From Branchiostoma floridae (Eukaryota; Chordata; Leptocardii; Amphioxiformes; Branchiostomatidae), in assembly GCF_000003815.2 (NCBI RefSeq), contig NC_049981.1:17393207-17457206 (forward strand): DNA of 64,000 nucleotides. The letters run 5' to 3'. Each line of letters opens with the position of its first letter. Position 1 is the first letter of the stretch. A model generated the notes under the pieces. That model saw nothing but the letters and a program-made list of their open reading frames with translations. It did not search any database and had not been told where the DNA came from. Both the position numbers and the translations under genes were made by a program. This document shows positions 52,761 to 64,000 of the stretch, piece after piece.

Positions 52761-55700
52761 TATGGATGTTCACTGAATCTAATTATAAATGGATGGACAC
52801 GATAGAAAAAATATGAAACATGCGAACCCAATTCGCTTAACCAAGTCATATCATTCTGTTTTATCATTCATATTAAGCTGTTTTCATTAGTTTTACAGCA
52901 CTTTCCATATCAACCTGCACCTAGTGAGGTGGCTTCTACAACGCTCAGTGAGATGCCTTATGCAGTAGGCACTTGCTTCTTCTACCCAGAAATGAAGTGT
53001 TCCGAAGTGCGGCCGCACGGACCTCCATTTCAAGGGTGAGTAGATTGGTCTCCAGTTTAATTGGATAAAGCCTGGATTGATGGGAATAGAATTGGGTACT
53101 TTTTCAAAAGTGTCCGCACAACACTTACTTGGTTTGATGAATGAGGAAATTGGTTAGGAAATACCTCATCATGTCCAAACAGAGTCTAACATCAATAAAG
53201 GATATATGACATACATTCAGGATCATGTAGTTCAGATAGAATTCTAACTTTCGGACTTTTCATCGAAGTCTGATTCGTTTAGCAGTGATGGCATATTTAT
53301 CTTGATATTTCTGGTATGTTTAGATTTTCTGGAGTAGAAATTGGGGTACAAAACCTGCTGGTGCCAGGTCGTCGGTAGGGCCGCCACATCCTCGACACAT
53401 CAAGGTCAGCAGTCTGCGTTAGCACTTTAAACTCAATAAAGCAACAACAAAAGAACTAGTACCGATCTTCCACTTTGAAAAGTCGGGATTACGTAGACAA
53501 GGAAAACCCATCAGGTGTGTATTGCCCGGCAAATCAACGTCTCTGGTGGCTTAGCATACCCATTGCTGAGATGGTGGAGTCAGGAAACGCAAGGCCTTAA
53601 ACGATTTTCTTTCCTCTTTCATCAGATAAGAATGAATGTCTATACTTATAGGGATATCCAGTCGTCCCTACCGGGATAGTACGGACAAACGCGGGGTACA
53701 GATTAACTTATGATTCTACCTCCAGGGATGCTGACCTACCATGCCATATTTCAAGATGCTTTGGTCAGATAAAATAGAACTTGGGCTTTGCATTTACAGG
53801 GCTGGAGGCTAGCGTATTGAGAAGTGCACAATCTCCTTCCGAGGGCTTGTCGGTGTGATATATTTTCAAAGATTTTATTGTAACGTAAGTTTCTATATCT
53901 TTCATAGGTGCAATATATACTAAATGTCACAAGTGGTCTTTGTGGACTTTTATCACATCATTTTATTAAAGAAATAAAATTTTCTATCGGTGATCACTAA
54001 CTTATAAATCAGCCACCCGTAACCTTGATCATGATATTCTTTTGAAATGTGGTTAAGAGAGTAGAACCAGATGAGGTCATATTTGAAAGGTATTCTATAA
54101 AGCAGAGCTACAGGAGCTTCAAGTTGATATTCCTGATATAACATATTTCCCAGTATAGAACAGTATCTAAACATGGATGGACTTTAACGGCTCTTAAGGT
54201 GCTGGTGAAAACGTTTGACGATAAGTTTTCATTTCTTAAGCCGCCAATCACATGTGGCGCCAGCATTCGCAAAGCCCCCCAAACTATCAGCAACAGACAT
54301 CTCACAGGCATGCGTGTATGCAAAACTCGACACAATATATTAAGTCACTTCTAGTCACTCCAGATTACTCTTTTCCCGAGTGAGGCTATTACGAGGTTTG
54401 AAACGGGCGATTAGACGTCTTAGGGAAGTCATTATTCCCAGCACGAAGTCTAACGATTACATGCCAAAGTTCATGGCCGGTGATTTAAGGTTTGGCATCT
54501 TTCAATGACAGTACACGGCTGAATTCTGATAACATTACAAGTTTCACTTCGCTGGTTGGTCTGTCAACGACCTGGATGATCTGGTCATGATTCTGACGAG
54601 TCCATTTGACTTTTGTAATAACCATAGACAAAGAAGGAATAAAGGCTTAATCGTAACAGTCCGGTGCAGAGATATCCGTCTTAAAGTAAACATTACAGAA
54701 CAAAGCCTATCATGTGATCGTTGATCTCACATATTGTCACGTGACCAGAACGAATGTGTGACGTCAGCAACTCACCAGCGTCCAACATTGTGATTTGGAA
54801 CATCAACGTTAAGAGTTCCGGAAATTCTGCGATTGAAGAAAAAGTTAAGGCACTGGGCAGGATTGTTTCCCAAGAGGAGTAAAAGAGCCTCTCGATCATC
54901 CCTAAACAGAGACGGGGGCAGATACCGACTGCCGGGAACCTGTGCTCTTTGAGTGAGAATAATTATGGTATCTTTACTGTGCTCTCAAAAGATTTACCAT
55001 GCCTAAGGACCTAATATTTTCTATAATGATGTTTATTTTACTGAGTTAAGATGTACTAGTACTTTAGGATTGGACATCCTTTTTCTCCATGTCAAGGGCT
55101 TGTGCATTAGCAAATATTTACTCTAGATAAAGAATGACACACTCAAGTAGCATTACCTCGACCAGGTAGCAAATATTGCAAGGTCAACCCCTCATGGCTC
55201 ACTCCAGGCATCTTGCAATTTATCGTCGCATCTGTGTGAATTGTGCTGAATCTGACTTATATATTCTTGTGGTCAACATTACGTAGATGTAATCATGCTT
55301 TCTTTGCAAATCAAGTCATAACACTATCGAATTTGATATGTTTCGTACTTTATAACATGATAAGATTACCGCTTATGAATTCATTAAGCATGTTTTTGGC
55401 CTTGATATTAAAAGATATGATTCAAAGGTTACTTGCGAAACCATGGCCACAAAACGCCGATTGGAAATCTAAAAATACTCCGGCTGCCCCACGATGAATT
55501 GCCTACTGAGTAGGCAGACAGAGACAGATGGAAGCAGTGCGTTTCCATGTTATGAAAAACGAGATCCGAAAGCTAACGCGAATTTGTCCCTAATGTGTTA
55601 GCTACCACGGGTGATATCGATCTTTATAACTCTCCACAGCCTTTTGGTCGACGACGGAAAGAATTAAAGCCAAAGTTTGTTACATTGAACCTGTGGCTCA

Positions 55701-58700
55701 ACATCTGCTGGGATTAAAACAAAGCTCAAGGGTTCGTGTTAGTCATATCATAGTTTCCTCAGAGGATCAGATTTTTTTGCTAATATTTTATAAACATCAT
55801 TTTTATTTAAACAAGGTGTGCATCATTATTGTTCAAAAGAGTTGTGCATCATTATTAGGTATGCAACCAAGGTACAAACTTAAATGTTCTCCGATGGCGC
55901 TAGCACCGGCATGTAATGTACATAAATTTGTTTTCTCCATGTAGTTACACATACATTCTTTAGTAAAGGCGAAGTTATTCTACACAGATGAAGTAACGTC
56001 TATACAAAAAGCGCAGTCTGCCATAGAAGGACATTCCTTGCAAACGTCGATGCTGTAACTTTTTCCTACACTAAAACCCTACAGGTGTGTGGAAAGCTGA
56101 AGGGAAATCCCATGGTACTCCCAGATTGACACACATGGCTAAAGATAACGATCGGTTTGCTTAAGCCCTCACTTCAGTTGATTGGCTTGCTCTGCCCTGG
56201 AGAAAACTTAACTTTCTCTGTACCGAAACGTTGACGAATATTGAATCTTATTAAAGAATGCACGAAGGACGTTTCTGTCCAGGGACATCTTGATGTCTCC
56301 AGAATCTTGCCCGGTAGGATATTTGGAAAGACGGTTCTAGCAAAAGTCAAATAGGAATACAATGTTCTCCTGACAAGACTGTGTCGTGATGGATGCACAC
56401 CGGTACCGGTTGGTACCTATAGGATACGTACTCCTGAAGACAAGTCAAAAGTTCTTTCCTTCCAAACATCTCTGGACTATATCTCTGAAAAGATATTGGT
56501 GACGTCAAAGACAACTGCGGCGTAAAGCAGCTGGAAAGGGTATAAGAAAACCATCTAAAGAAAGTCAAACTCATATTCAAAAGAACAGGTAAATAAAATA
56601 AAATGAAGAAAAACGTATGTTGGAAAGTAATCAATAGGTCCTCGTTTGGTTTTATTTTTTTCTGTATCTAAATGTATGTAGTGTCTCTTGTTATGTACTT
56701 TCTATATCTTACTTATATGCTTACATTTCCACATGTCCTTTGATTAATTTCTTCCGTGCACTGTAAGTGTGTATTATCATTTTGGAAATGTTATGAGATA
56801 TGCATCCTTTTCTCTGAACGTTTCACCCCCTACACAATTGGGTCGACATATATTGCCCTTCCGTACCATTCTCACTGCATCATGTCTCTTTTACAAACTA
56901 CGTACGTGACATAAGGACGGGACGGATAATATTGCCGAGGTAGTAAATGATTCACCAGAAAACGTTACCTCTTGCTGCATTGCAGTCTAAAATCTAACTT
57001 GTCTGAGCTAAATCATGACGTACTCTGTGAGTGTGCGTTTACAATTTGTTGCCATTTCCGAACTACAATTTCGGGCCTCTTTTGATTACGGATCGACATC
57101 CAGGAAAAACCTTGGAAACGACGAATACTATTGACGTTTACAATCGGGCAAACCGTTAGTCAATTCATTCCATCTCACCATGAGTTGATGATTAAACATG
57201 CTCTATGAACATTTGCTCAGCGCGCGCAGTTTTATATTAAGCTTACGGAGGGAATTCCTAATCCAATCACTTGCGGTAGTGCAATGTCAGCGACCAAATG
57301 GCAAGGTTGAACATGTGCAAGGAGACCAATATGTTACGGGCAAGCCGCTTGCTATGTATCATGCCATTAGGTTGTTGATGGAAACGGCGCCCAATGTCAG
57401 AAGTAACACTTTCAGCTGCAAATCAGACAACATGGGGCCACGGACAACCTGCCAATATGCCATACACCTGTTAAATCTTTCTTTAACATGAACTGATAAA
57501 AACTTTCCTACCCATAAGTGCATTTGTATGAATTAGATTACTCAATAAGCCATGTTTTTCTCTACGTGACTAGGCAGCATCACATTTTGTTGGTCAACAT
57601 TATCTATTCATATTGACATCTAACCCTGTATGCCTTTTCCATCCCAGGGTGGGTTCACTTTGGCGTTACAGTCGGTTTCCCTCTGTAATGGAATCGGTCA
57701 GCATGCCACACGATTCCCAGCATAAGACGTACATTTGTCAGCGTTTGCTCTATATAGTACGGGCACTTAATCTGGATTGATGTATATTTTACGTGCTATC
57801 TTAGTTGACACAAGAAAAGGAATTGATTCCATGGAAGAAGAAGAGTAGAGAGGCCATGGTCTTGCAACGGTATCTGACTTTTTGCTATTTACAATGAATA
57901 AATGTGCGTGTTTTGTGACTTTGTTGGCTGGAGATCAGGAGAGCACGAGTTTCCTTCCTGTGCATGAATGTTTAATTTCAAAGTGCTGGATCAAAAAGAC
58001 TTGAACTCATCCTTACAACAATTCTCTCGCTAATTAAGCAGGAATCGGTAGAAAATCTATTCAATACTTGTTGAATATCTATAAATCAGCGCTATCAAGG
58101 CAGATAATGGAATAAACTGTATTATCTGTTAGATAATCATTGATATAATTAAGAAGAAACGTCGATGTTGATTGAAAGTTTGTCAGAAATCACCTTAGTA
58201 AATCACAGAAAGGTATCCAAGACAGCTCATGGCTTGTTTTAATCAACACCCTTCGGTTTAACAGTACTTTCACTCATATTTCAGCAATATTTACGTGAAT
58301 ATCGGTTGCTTTTATCGAAGACAAATTTTCTACTTCTGGAATAAGACATATGGAATAGCGATAAGAGTACTTTTTATGTATCAAAGACTAGTACTAGTTC
58401 GAGTCCTATTATCATGAACACTGCTAGCAAGTTTCAAACACCAGATCAATGTTGAGATTCTGCCACCCCCGGCGCTATTTGCGTCATCGATGTACCTGAA
58501 AAGCATTGGATCTGGCAAGTTAGCTTTGCAATCTTTGCAAATGTGTCCATGTACCTGCGTGTTCACTTCTAGTAGTGTAGAGGGATGACAATATCCAATG
58601 CTGGGTAAACCCCTTGTTCACTTTCCCACGACATGAACGTAATGGCATGAGGCAATACTGTCTGAGAATCTTTTGAGCCCACGAAGTTATGACCAGCGAG

Positions 58701-59331
58701 GCGTAAGCAGTCATGTTCAAACGCTGTTTGCTGACAACCTGAGGCATTTTCGACAAGGCTGTTATTCTTTGCAATCCCACGTGATATAACGTGGACAGCA
58801 TTGTAGTCCTCTGGGACCGTTGTTACAGCCAGCAGGAGTGCTTAGCTAGTGTAAAGCCAAGACGTTACAAAAACAACTGTCTTTCGTGGTGACATTTCAA
58901 CCCTAAAGGCGAAGTGTATGGCGCCACAAGGTGACAAAGCGATTCAAAGCTCAGACGTACATTTGAAATCCATGCGGACCACAGCACTGCCTTTTGTTTA
59001 CTTGGTCAGTGTTCATGTTCTACAAAGGTGCAAATAACAAGTCGACACAAACTCGATCAGCCAAGTTGACTACGACACAAGTCCCTTTGATATGATGGTG
59101 ATTTTTGTGGCTAGTCCACCGTCTTTTGCATGTAAAGTTGTTTAATAAAGAACACGGTGGCCTTGTGGGTGACATTGGCCACCTAGAACCTGGAAGTACT
59201 GAAATATCAATGTTATGCTATTGAGAAAGGTACTTTACAAAAATCTCTTCACTGAAGTATAGTGTAAATGAGTACATAGCTAAGGGTAGGGACGTACTAG
59301 TACCTCGGATAGGACGTTCATGGAGGTCTTA
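52761..59331. other. Non-coding, nothing recognised
   Basis: About 6.5 kb without an exon, RNA gene or element that I can name. The phrase gttcgagtcc near 58398 resembles a Pol III B box, but no tRNA can be folded around it. Open frames are all under 100 codons. Confidence 0.4.
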
Positions 59332-59431
59332 NNNNNNNNNNNNNNNNNNNNNNNNNNNNNNNNNNNNNNNNNNNNNNNNNNNNNNNNNNNNNNNNNNNNN
59401 NNNNNNNNNNNNNNNNNNNNNNNNNNNNNNN
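59332..59431. other. Assembly gap (exactly 100 N)
   Basis: A gap of exactly 100 N, the usual placeholder for unknown size. The real distance across it should not be trusted. Confidence 0.97.
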
Positions 59432-59552
59432 TGCGGTGGCCTGATTTTTGGAATTGTTGACTCAGACATTTGACACAGAACACACATATTGACAACAGAA
59501 GATAAGGGGTCCAACATTGTTTGTCCTATTGCAGTTTGTGCCTATTGCAGTT

Positions 59553-59580
59553 ACAAACAAACAAACAAACAAACAAACAG
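59553..59580 (+). repeat. (ACAA)n short tandem repeat
   Basis: Six to seven copies of CAAA directly follow the 12-bp phrase cctattgcagtt, which itself occurs twice (about 59525 and 59541). The layout could be the tail of a small retroelement, but no body is recognised. Confidence 0.85.
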
Positions 59581-60439
59581 GCAATAAGTCTCCCACTGTA
59601 ACATCATGATGTTTGCGCATAAAGACTTAATGGGCCGGTTGTACCCTAGACATGCATAATAAGCGTATTATGCTAATAGCAGCAAGAACCATGTAAAAAA
59701 GCTTTAAAAATGCCTCTCCCAAAGCCATGTAGAATCATTCATATTCTCATTCGTCATGCTGCAGCAGCGACACCTAGCAGCAGTGCGAAGTAGAACCAGT
59801 CAATTTTTCAAATGCATTGTGGGCATTATATTCTCAAGAAACCAAACCCAACGTTTTGATGGCACAGGTTTGATTAGTCTGCTTGTCGCTCACTTGTTGT
59901 TTCACACGGAGAAAGGTATCACCGAGGTTATGAGAACAACGGACGGATGTACAACCTGCGCCCAGACTAATCAATCTATTGTGGCCGTTGCATGTTTTTA
60001 TAAAACAGGTGTATGTTTGGGAATATCAACATTCGCCTACTGGTGTTTTGTTCACCTCGGTCATTTACTATGTTCCCCGAAATTGTTTTTATGGTGTGTT
60101 TCTCTTCTTCCTCTTTCTTCTTCTTCTGTCATCAACTAATCGGAACTTAGAACTGCCTACGATTAGCTGATTTAGCAAATATGACCAGAATATCAGCTGT
60201 TACAACAAATACATTGTATGAACAACTACAGGTTTGCGATGGCAAAACTTGTGTTGGTTTCGTAAATAGCAAACTACTGGAAGAAAAACATTTTGCATTT
60301 TCTTTAGAATGTTACCTGTCTAGTATACAATTGTAATTCACCGTTGTAGAAGATATACAGTACCCTCCGCATCATTTGAACTACAGCTAGGCATAAACTA
60401 AACCTATTGAAGTTTTTCAACTGTAGTACAACACAAATT
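59581..60439. other. Non-coding, nothing recognised
   Basis: One 127-codon frame (59756-60139) has no domain. The Penelope-like element's 3' end begins near the right edge. Confidence 0.4.
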
Positions 60440-62441
60440 ATTCTCACCTCGAATTTTCAGTCGCTCTTCCGTCGACCTTCTTCAGGAGTGACGATTCAGT
60501 TACTCTGATCACGTGACTTAGAGACACGTGACTCGAGTAACGAATCATAAATGCCTGGCAGACGATATCGGCCCCCGTCTCTGTTGAGTGTCGGCTGATG
60601 TGCTCTTATGTAGATGGCCTCCTTAACCCCCCTCGCAAAGTAATCCGATTCGGTGTCCAATATTTGTACTTTGTCCAAGCTGATGAAATGTCCCGGTGAC
60701 TCAATATGAATGTGTTGTGATACCTCCGACGAGGCCGAACTCTTTCTCCTGTGCTCCAAGAACCTAGTCTTGAGCGAGCGCTCAGTTTCCCCAATGTATG
60801 ATTCTTGGCAGGGACCACGGGTATTTCTTCCCTGACACGGGATGTGGTATATCACACCACACTTATCCTCCTTCTTTGTTTTGTCTTTTGGTGCCACCAG
60901 TGACTGTCGTAGGGTTCGCGTAGGTCTAAAACAGGTTTGTACGTTGTGGCTCGCGAAAATCCTACGGAGGTCTTCCGAGACGCCCTTCACATAGGGCAGG
61001 ACGACAAACCCTCTGTTGTTCTGGCGCGTGGCAGGGTTCGGGTTGTGGTCACAGGGAACAGTGGACCTGGGTGCCGTGGCTTTGTTTATAGCCCAAGACG
61101 GGTATCCACACTTCTTAAGTGCTTGTGTTATGTGTGAAGTTTCTTTTTGTCTGTTGAGCGGGTCAGTGATGATAGTATTGGTACGGTGTAAAAGTGTTCT
61201 GACTACGCTAAGTTTGTGCTCTAAGGGGTGGTTAGACTCAAAGTTCAAATACTGGTCTGTGTGGGTTGGTTTGCGATAAATGTCAATGCCCAGAGAACCG
61301 TCCTCTTTAACCACTGTCACAGTGTCTAGAAAAGGTAGGGTGTTATCTTTTTGTTCCTCAAAAGTAAACTTTATGTCGGGGTCAATACTATTGATATGGT
61401 CAGTAAATTCTTGTGCGTGAACCTTTTTCAGCTTTGTGTGAGTATCATCTACGTACCTATACCACCACAAGGGCGGGTGAAGTGCGGTGTTGATAGCCAC
61501 CTGTTCAAAATGTTCCATATAAATGTTACAGACTATTGGGGAAACAGGGGAGCCCATGGCCGCACCATGGATTTGTTTGAAAAATTCACCATTGTATAGA
61601 AAGTAAGTACAGTCTAGGCAAACCTTCAAAAGATCCCTGACATGAACTGGAGACAAAGTAGACCGTTGTGAAAGTGTGCTGTCGTTCTGTAGTCTATCTA
61701 ATATAATATCAAGCGCTTTGTCAACTGGCACGCTAGTAAACAGAGCCGTTACATCAAAAGATCTAAGCTCTTCGTCTTGCTCTACCCTCTTATTCTTAAT
61801 GAGACCGGCAAAATGATGCGAATTTATAATATGGTGAGGGGATTTTCCGACCAGGGGAGAAAGAATGTCGGCTACAAACTTAGCGCTAGGATAAGTGATG
61901 GAACTAACGCTACTAACTATCGGTCTCAACGGTATACCTTCTTTATGGACTTTAGGAAGACCATAAAATTTTGGGGGTATTTCCGTTGTAGGATATAGTT
62001 GTCTATATGTAACCCTGTTAATGCCTTTATCTTCCTCTATTCCTTGTAGTACAGATATCAAAAGTTTCTTATATCCAGATGTGGGGTCTCTTTTCCCGAG
62101 TTTTACATACGTAGTGCTATCGTCCAATAGGGCCTTACATTTACGATGGTAATCCTCTTTGTTCAAAACAACAACAAGACGACCCTTATCGGCAGGGAGA
62201 ATTAGAATGTTTTCGTCCTTCTGCAGGGTTTTGAGTGCCTCACGTTCTTGCTTAGTGAGGTTCGAGTCTACTTTCCTTGGGCGACTGAGGACACTTGAAA
62301 CTTTAGATCTCAAAATATTGGCCTCCTTTTCAGAAAGTTTGCGACAGGCCGACTCGGTCTGTGAAATGATGTCAACAACCGGTAATTTGGTCTCAGTTGG
62401 TGCAAAATTTAGCCCTTTAGCAAGTACCGAAAACTCAGGAT
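60440..62441 (-). mobile_element. Penelope-like element, copy 1 (5' end lost)
   Basis: A leftward element whose body encodes reverse transcriptase plus GIY-YIG endonuclease. Past the stop, its 3' UTR contains cctgaagaaggtcgacggaa then gagcgactgaaaattcgagg. The CTGAAGAAGG...GACGGAAGAGCGACTGAAAATT string is typical of many Penelope-like element 3' ends. The 5' side stops abruptly at 62441/62442, where a second copy begins in the opposite direction. The missing part is the first N-terminal segment and the 5' UTR. The coding region has no stop or frameshift, so the insertion looks young. Confidence 0.85.
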
Positions 62442-62448
62442 CAACGGT
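60496..62448 (-). CDS. Penelope-like reverse transcriptase / GIY-YIG endonuclease (N-terminally truncated)
   Basis: About 650 codons stay open, from the junction at 62448 to TGA at 60496. The N-terminal part reads DPEFSVLAKGLNFAPTETKL. Counting from 62313 as residue 1, the RT motifs are FYGLPKVHKEG (117-127), RPIVSS (130-135), motif A SFDVTALFTSVP (185-196, catalytic D187), motif B GAAMGSPVSPIVCNIYME (250-267), motif C YVDD (287-290) and IYRKPTHTDQYL (345-356). A linker follows, then a GIY-YIG nuclease: CGVIYHIPC (485-493), ESYIGETERSLKTRFLEHR (504-522, with R517 and H521), E565 and N577. These catalytic residues are all present. The family copies its RNA at nicked DNA and often forms inverted or tandem partial copies. 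There is no ATG at the open end, so the true start is lost with the 5' part. Full activity is therefore doubtful. Confidence 0.88.
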   Translation of the reverse strand, partial: TVDPEFSVLAKGLNFAPTETKLPVVDIISQTESACRKLSEKEANILRSKVSSVLSRPRKVDSNLTKQEREALKTLQKDENILILPADKGRLVVVLNKEDYHRKCKALLDDSTTYVKLGKRDPTSGYKKLLISVLQGIEEDKGINRVTYRQLYPTTEIPPKFYGLPKVHKEGIPLRPIVSSVSSITYPSAKFVADILSPLVGKSPHHIINSHHFAGLIKNKRVEQDEELRSFDVTALFTSVPVDKALDIILDRLQNDSTLSQRSTLSPVHVRDLLKVCLDCTYFLYNGEFFKQIHGAAMGSPVSPIVCNIYMEHFEQVAINTALHPPLWWYRYVDDTHTKLKKVHAQEFTDHINSIDPDIKFTFEEQKDNTLPFLDTVTVVKEDGSLGIDIYRKPTHTDQYLNFESNHPLEHKLSVVRTLLHRTNTIITDPLNRQKETSHITQALKKCGYPSWAINKATAPRSTVPCDHNPNPATRQNNRGFVVLPYVKGVSEDLRRIFASHNVQTCFRPTRTLRQSLVAPKDKTKKEDKCGVIYHIPCQGRNTRGPCQESYIGETERSLKTRFLEHRRKSSASSEVSQHIHIESPGHFISLDKVQILDTESDYFARGVKEAIYIRAHQPTLNRDGGRYRLPGIYDSLLESRVSKSRDQSN

Positions 62449-63345
62449 CTACTTTGTCTCCAGTTCATGTCAGGGATCTTTTGAAGGTTTGCCTAGACTG
62501 TACTTACTTTCTATACAATGGTGAATTTTTCAAACAAATCCATGGTGCGGCCATGGGCTCCCCTGTTTCCCCAATAGTCTGTAACATTTATATGGAACAT
62601 TTTGAACAGGTGGCTATCAACACCGCACTTCACCCGCCCTTGTGGTGGTATAGGTACGTAGATGATACTCACACAAAGCTGAAAAAGGTTCACGCACAAG
62701 AATTTACTGACCATATCAATAGTATTGACCCCGACATAAAGTTTACTTTTGAGGAACAAAAAGATAACACCTTACCTTTTCTAGACACTGTGACAGTGGT
62801 TAAAGAGGACGGTTCTCTGGGCATTGACATTTATCGCAAACCAACCCACACAGACCAGTATTTGAACTTTGAGTCTAACCACCCCTTAGAGCACAAACTT
62901 AGCGTAGTCAGAACACTTTTACACCGTACCAATACTATCATCACTGACCCGCTCAACAGACAAAAAGAAACTTCACACATAACACAAGCACTTAAGAAGT
63001 GTGGATACCCGTCTTGGGCTATAAACAAAGCCACGGCACCCAGGTCCACTGTTCCCTGTGACCACAACCCGAACCCTGCCACGCGCCAGAACAACAGAGG
63101 GTTTGTCGTCCTGCCCTATGTGAAGGGCGTCTCGGAAGACCTCCGTAGGATTTTCGCGAGCCACAACGTACAAACCTGTTTTAGACCTACGCGAACCCTA
63201 CGACAGTCACTGGTGGCACCAAAAGACAAAACAAAGAAGGAGGATAAGTGTGGTGTGATATACCACATCCCGTGTCAGGGAAGAAATACCCGTGGTCCCT
63301 GCCAAGAATCATACATTGGGGAAACTGAGCGCTCGCTCAAGACTA
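62442..63345 (+). mobile_element. Penelope-like element, copy 2 (truncated at both ends, inverted)
   Basis: A rightward partial copy that starts at caacggtctactttgtctcc, corresponding to 61668 of copy 1. It runs to ...ctcaagacta, corresponding to 60765. The two segments are each 904 bp with no indel. Sense and antisense translations over the shared interval are identical, so nucleotide identity must be close to complete. It meets copy 1 head to head at 62441/62442. The right end breaks at a TA, after which unrelated sequence (cgaggggggttcaataag) begins. Confidence 0.85.
62454..63345 (+). pseudogene. Partial Penelope-like RT fragment, lacking motif A and most of GIY-YIG
   Basis: The frame carries RT motif B (GAAMGSPVSPIVCN), motif C YVDD, the linker and the first half of the endonuclease up to YIGETERSLKT. 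It then runs into foreign sequence as TRGVQ and stops at 63362. The first catalytic aspartate (motif A) and the later nuclease residues (R, H, E, N) are absent, so it cannot work alone. It has no internal stops and is identical to the matching part of copy 1. Confidence 0.82.
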
Positions 63346-63692
63346 CGAGGGGGGTTCAATAAGTTCTTTGCCTCACCAAGAAATAACAAGCACAACTCAG
63401 ATTTTCAGGCACAACTTCATAGTATGAAGTCTTTTATCAATATCCTCCAAATTTCAAATCATTGGAGTCATTACTTTCCAGGCATTCGTTTTTCCTAAAT
63501 TAGAAGGTAAGTGGCGAGAAAAAATTTGTGTGAATTGTGATCAGACATGTGTGGGTCTAGTTTCCCATGCCATAAATTAACAAAAGACGTTGTCAAAATG
63601 TTTGATAATGATTCTCTTCCTATTTCAAGCAAAAAGAATTGGGTTTCTAACTTCCAGCAGCGCAAATTGACCCACACACTCAGGTCAGGTCA
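63346..63692 (+). mobile_element. Probable Tc1/mariner-type terminus inserted at TA
   Basis: Directly after a TA inside copy 2 the sequence reads CGAGGGGGGTTCAATAAGTT and continues ctttgcctcacc. This is a mariner-like inverted-repeat start by general pattern (TA|CGAGGG...AAGT). In copy 1 the same TA is followed by the uninterrupted element (ggttcttggagc), which shows an insertion or breakpoint exactly at TA. No transposase frame is recognisable up to the window end. The opposite terminus and the resumed Penelope-like sequence would lie beyond 64000, so this is inferred from one end only. Confidence 0.5.
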
Positions 63693-63995
63693 ATTGTCCA
63701 CGTTTTTTTCCTTCTCCCTCACCTAACGTTACTGGGTGTCGCCTGCAAAGTAATGATCACACTAATTTGAATTTTGGTACATATTTATATAAGACTTTAT
63801 ACTTGACATCTATGCTTCGAAATCTGAGCTGTGCTTATTTTTTCTCGGTAAAGTCGGGGACTTATTGATAACCCCACGTACATGTATAAAGTCTTATATA
63901 AATGTGTACCAAAATTCAAATTATTGTGATCATCATGTTGCAGGCGACACCCAGTAACGTTAGGTAAAGGATAAGGAAAAAAAAAGGTGGACACT
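63693..63995. mobile_element. Fold-back element (inverted arms of about 110 bp)
   Basis: The left arm (about 63693-63801) includes cctaacgttactgggtgtcg followed by cctgcaa, and later gaattttggtacatatttat ending ataagactttata. The right arm (about 63885-63995) contains the reverse complement: tataaagtcttatataaatg, tgtaccaaaattcaaatt, then aggcgacacccagtaacgtt and aggtaaagg. The arms differ at only a few places and flank an 83-bp loop. The outer parts, gtccacgtttttttccttct and its counterpart aaggaaaaaaaaaggtggac, also pair. There is no coding frame, and the right boundary may continue past the window. A hairpin MITE is the simplest reading. Confidence 0.75.
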
Positions 63996-64000
63996 TGAGA

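Noticed and set aside
58390-58410. gttcgagtcc resembling a tRNA B box
   Set aside because: No A box, acceptor stem or cloverleaf can be built around it on either strand.
61016-61599. Plus-strand frames within Penelope-like copy 1
   Set aside because: They are antisense shadows. They were useful only because the same frames recur in copy 2, which supports nucleotide identity.

Overview
This window is animal (metazoan) nuclear DNA from a draft assembly. It is mostly non-coding, A/T-leaning and repeat-rich. It has long microsatellites, palindromic DNA-transposon derivatives, several decayed non-LTR retrotransposon 3' ends, Penelope-like elements, and one spliced gene fragment with a canonical GT donor. 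Five runs of N mark assembly gaps. There are no operons, Shine-Dalgarno sites, CRISPR arrays or bacterial gene packing. The protein fragments and repeat style fit a marine invertebrate deuterostome, and a lancelet (Branchiostoma) is my best guess. That is an inference from memory of repeat and protein style, not a database match.

Layout. 1-1780: nothing recognised. 1781-3236: three abutting palindromic MITE-like units rich in GGCGCTCTC motifs. 3237-24842: non-coding, with two gaps, a solo MITE-like end (about 10013), (AC)n, (GA)n, a small minisatellite and short simple runs. 24843-25300: a degenerate ~155-bp tandem array. 27667-27862 (minus): a possible LINE C-terminus. 29800-30705 (minus): a retroelement-like repeat with an AATAAA/(AAT)n end and five perfect TGACGTCA sites. 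32438-32578: a 44-50 bp tandem repeat. 36770-36980: a compound (GT)n. 41011-41948 (minus): the first coding exon of an M1-family aminopeptidase (type II membrane protein). It is the only convincing host gene piece, and no downstream exon was recognised to its left. 44442-44517: (AT)n. 47592-47795, 48715-49640 and 52390-52760 (plus): three different LINE 3' remnants, respectively CR1/Jockey-like, restriction-like-endonuclease type, and C2H2-finger type. 60440-63345: two Penelope-like element copies joined head to head. The second is cut at a TA dinucleotide by what looks like a mariner-type terminus. 63693-63995: a fold-back element with arms of about 110 bp at the window edge.

How it fits together. 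One host gene (the aminopeptidase) is transcribed leftward from about 42 kb, and the rest is accessory sequence. The right-hand 4 kb is a nest of mobile elements. A young Penelope-like pair forms a 904-bp inverted repeat with no indels, then a mariner-like end, then a fold-back MITE. This is the most informative part of the window. No new multi-gene system was found.
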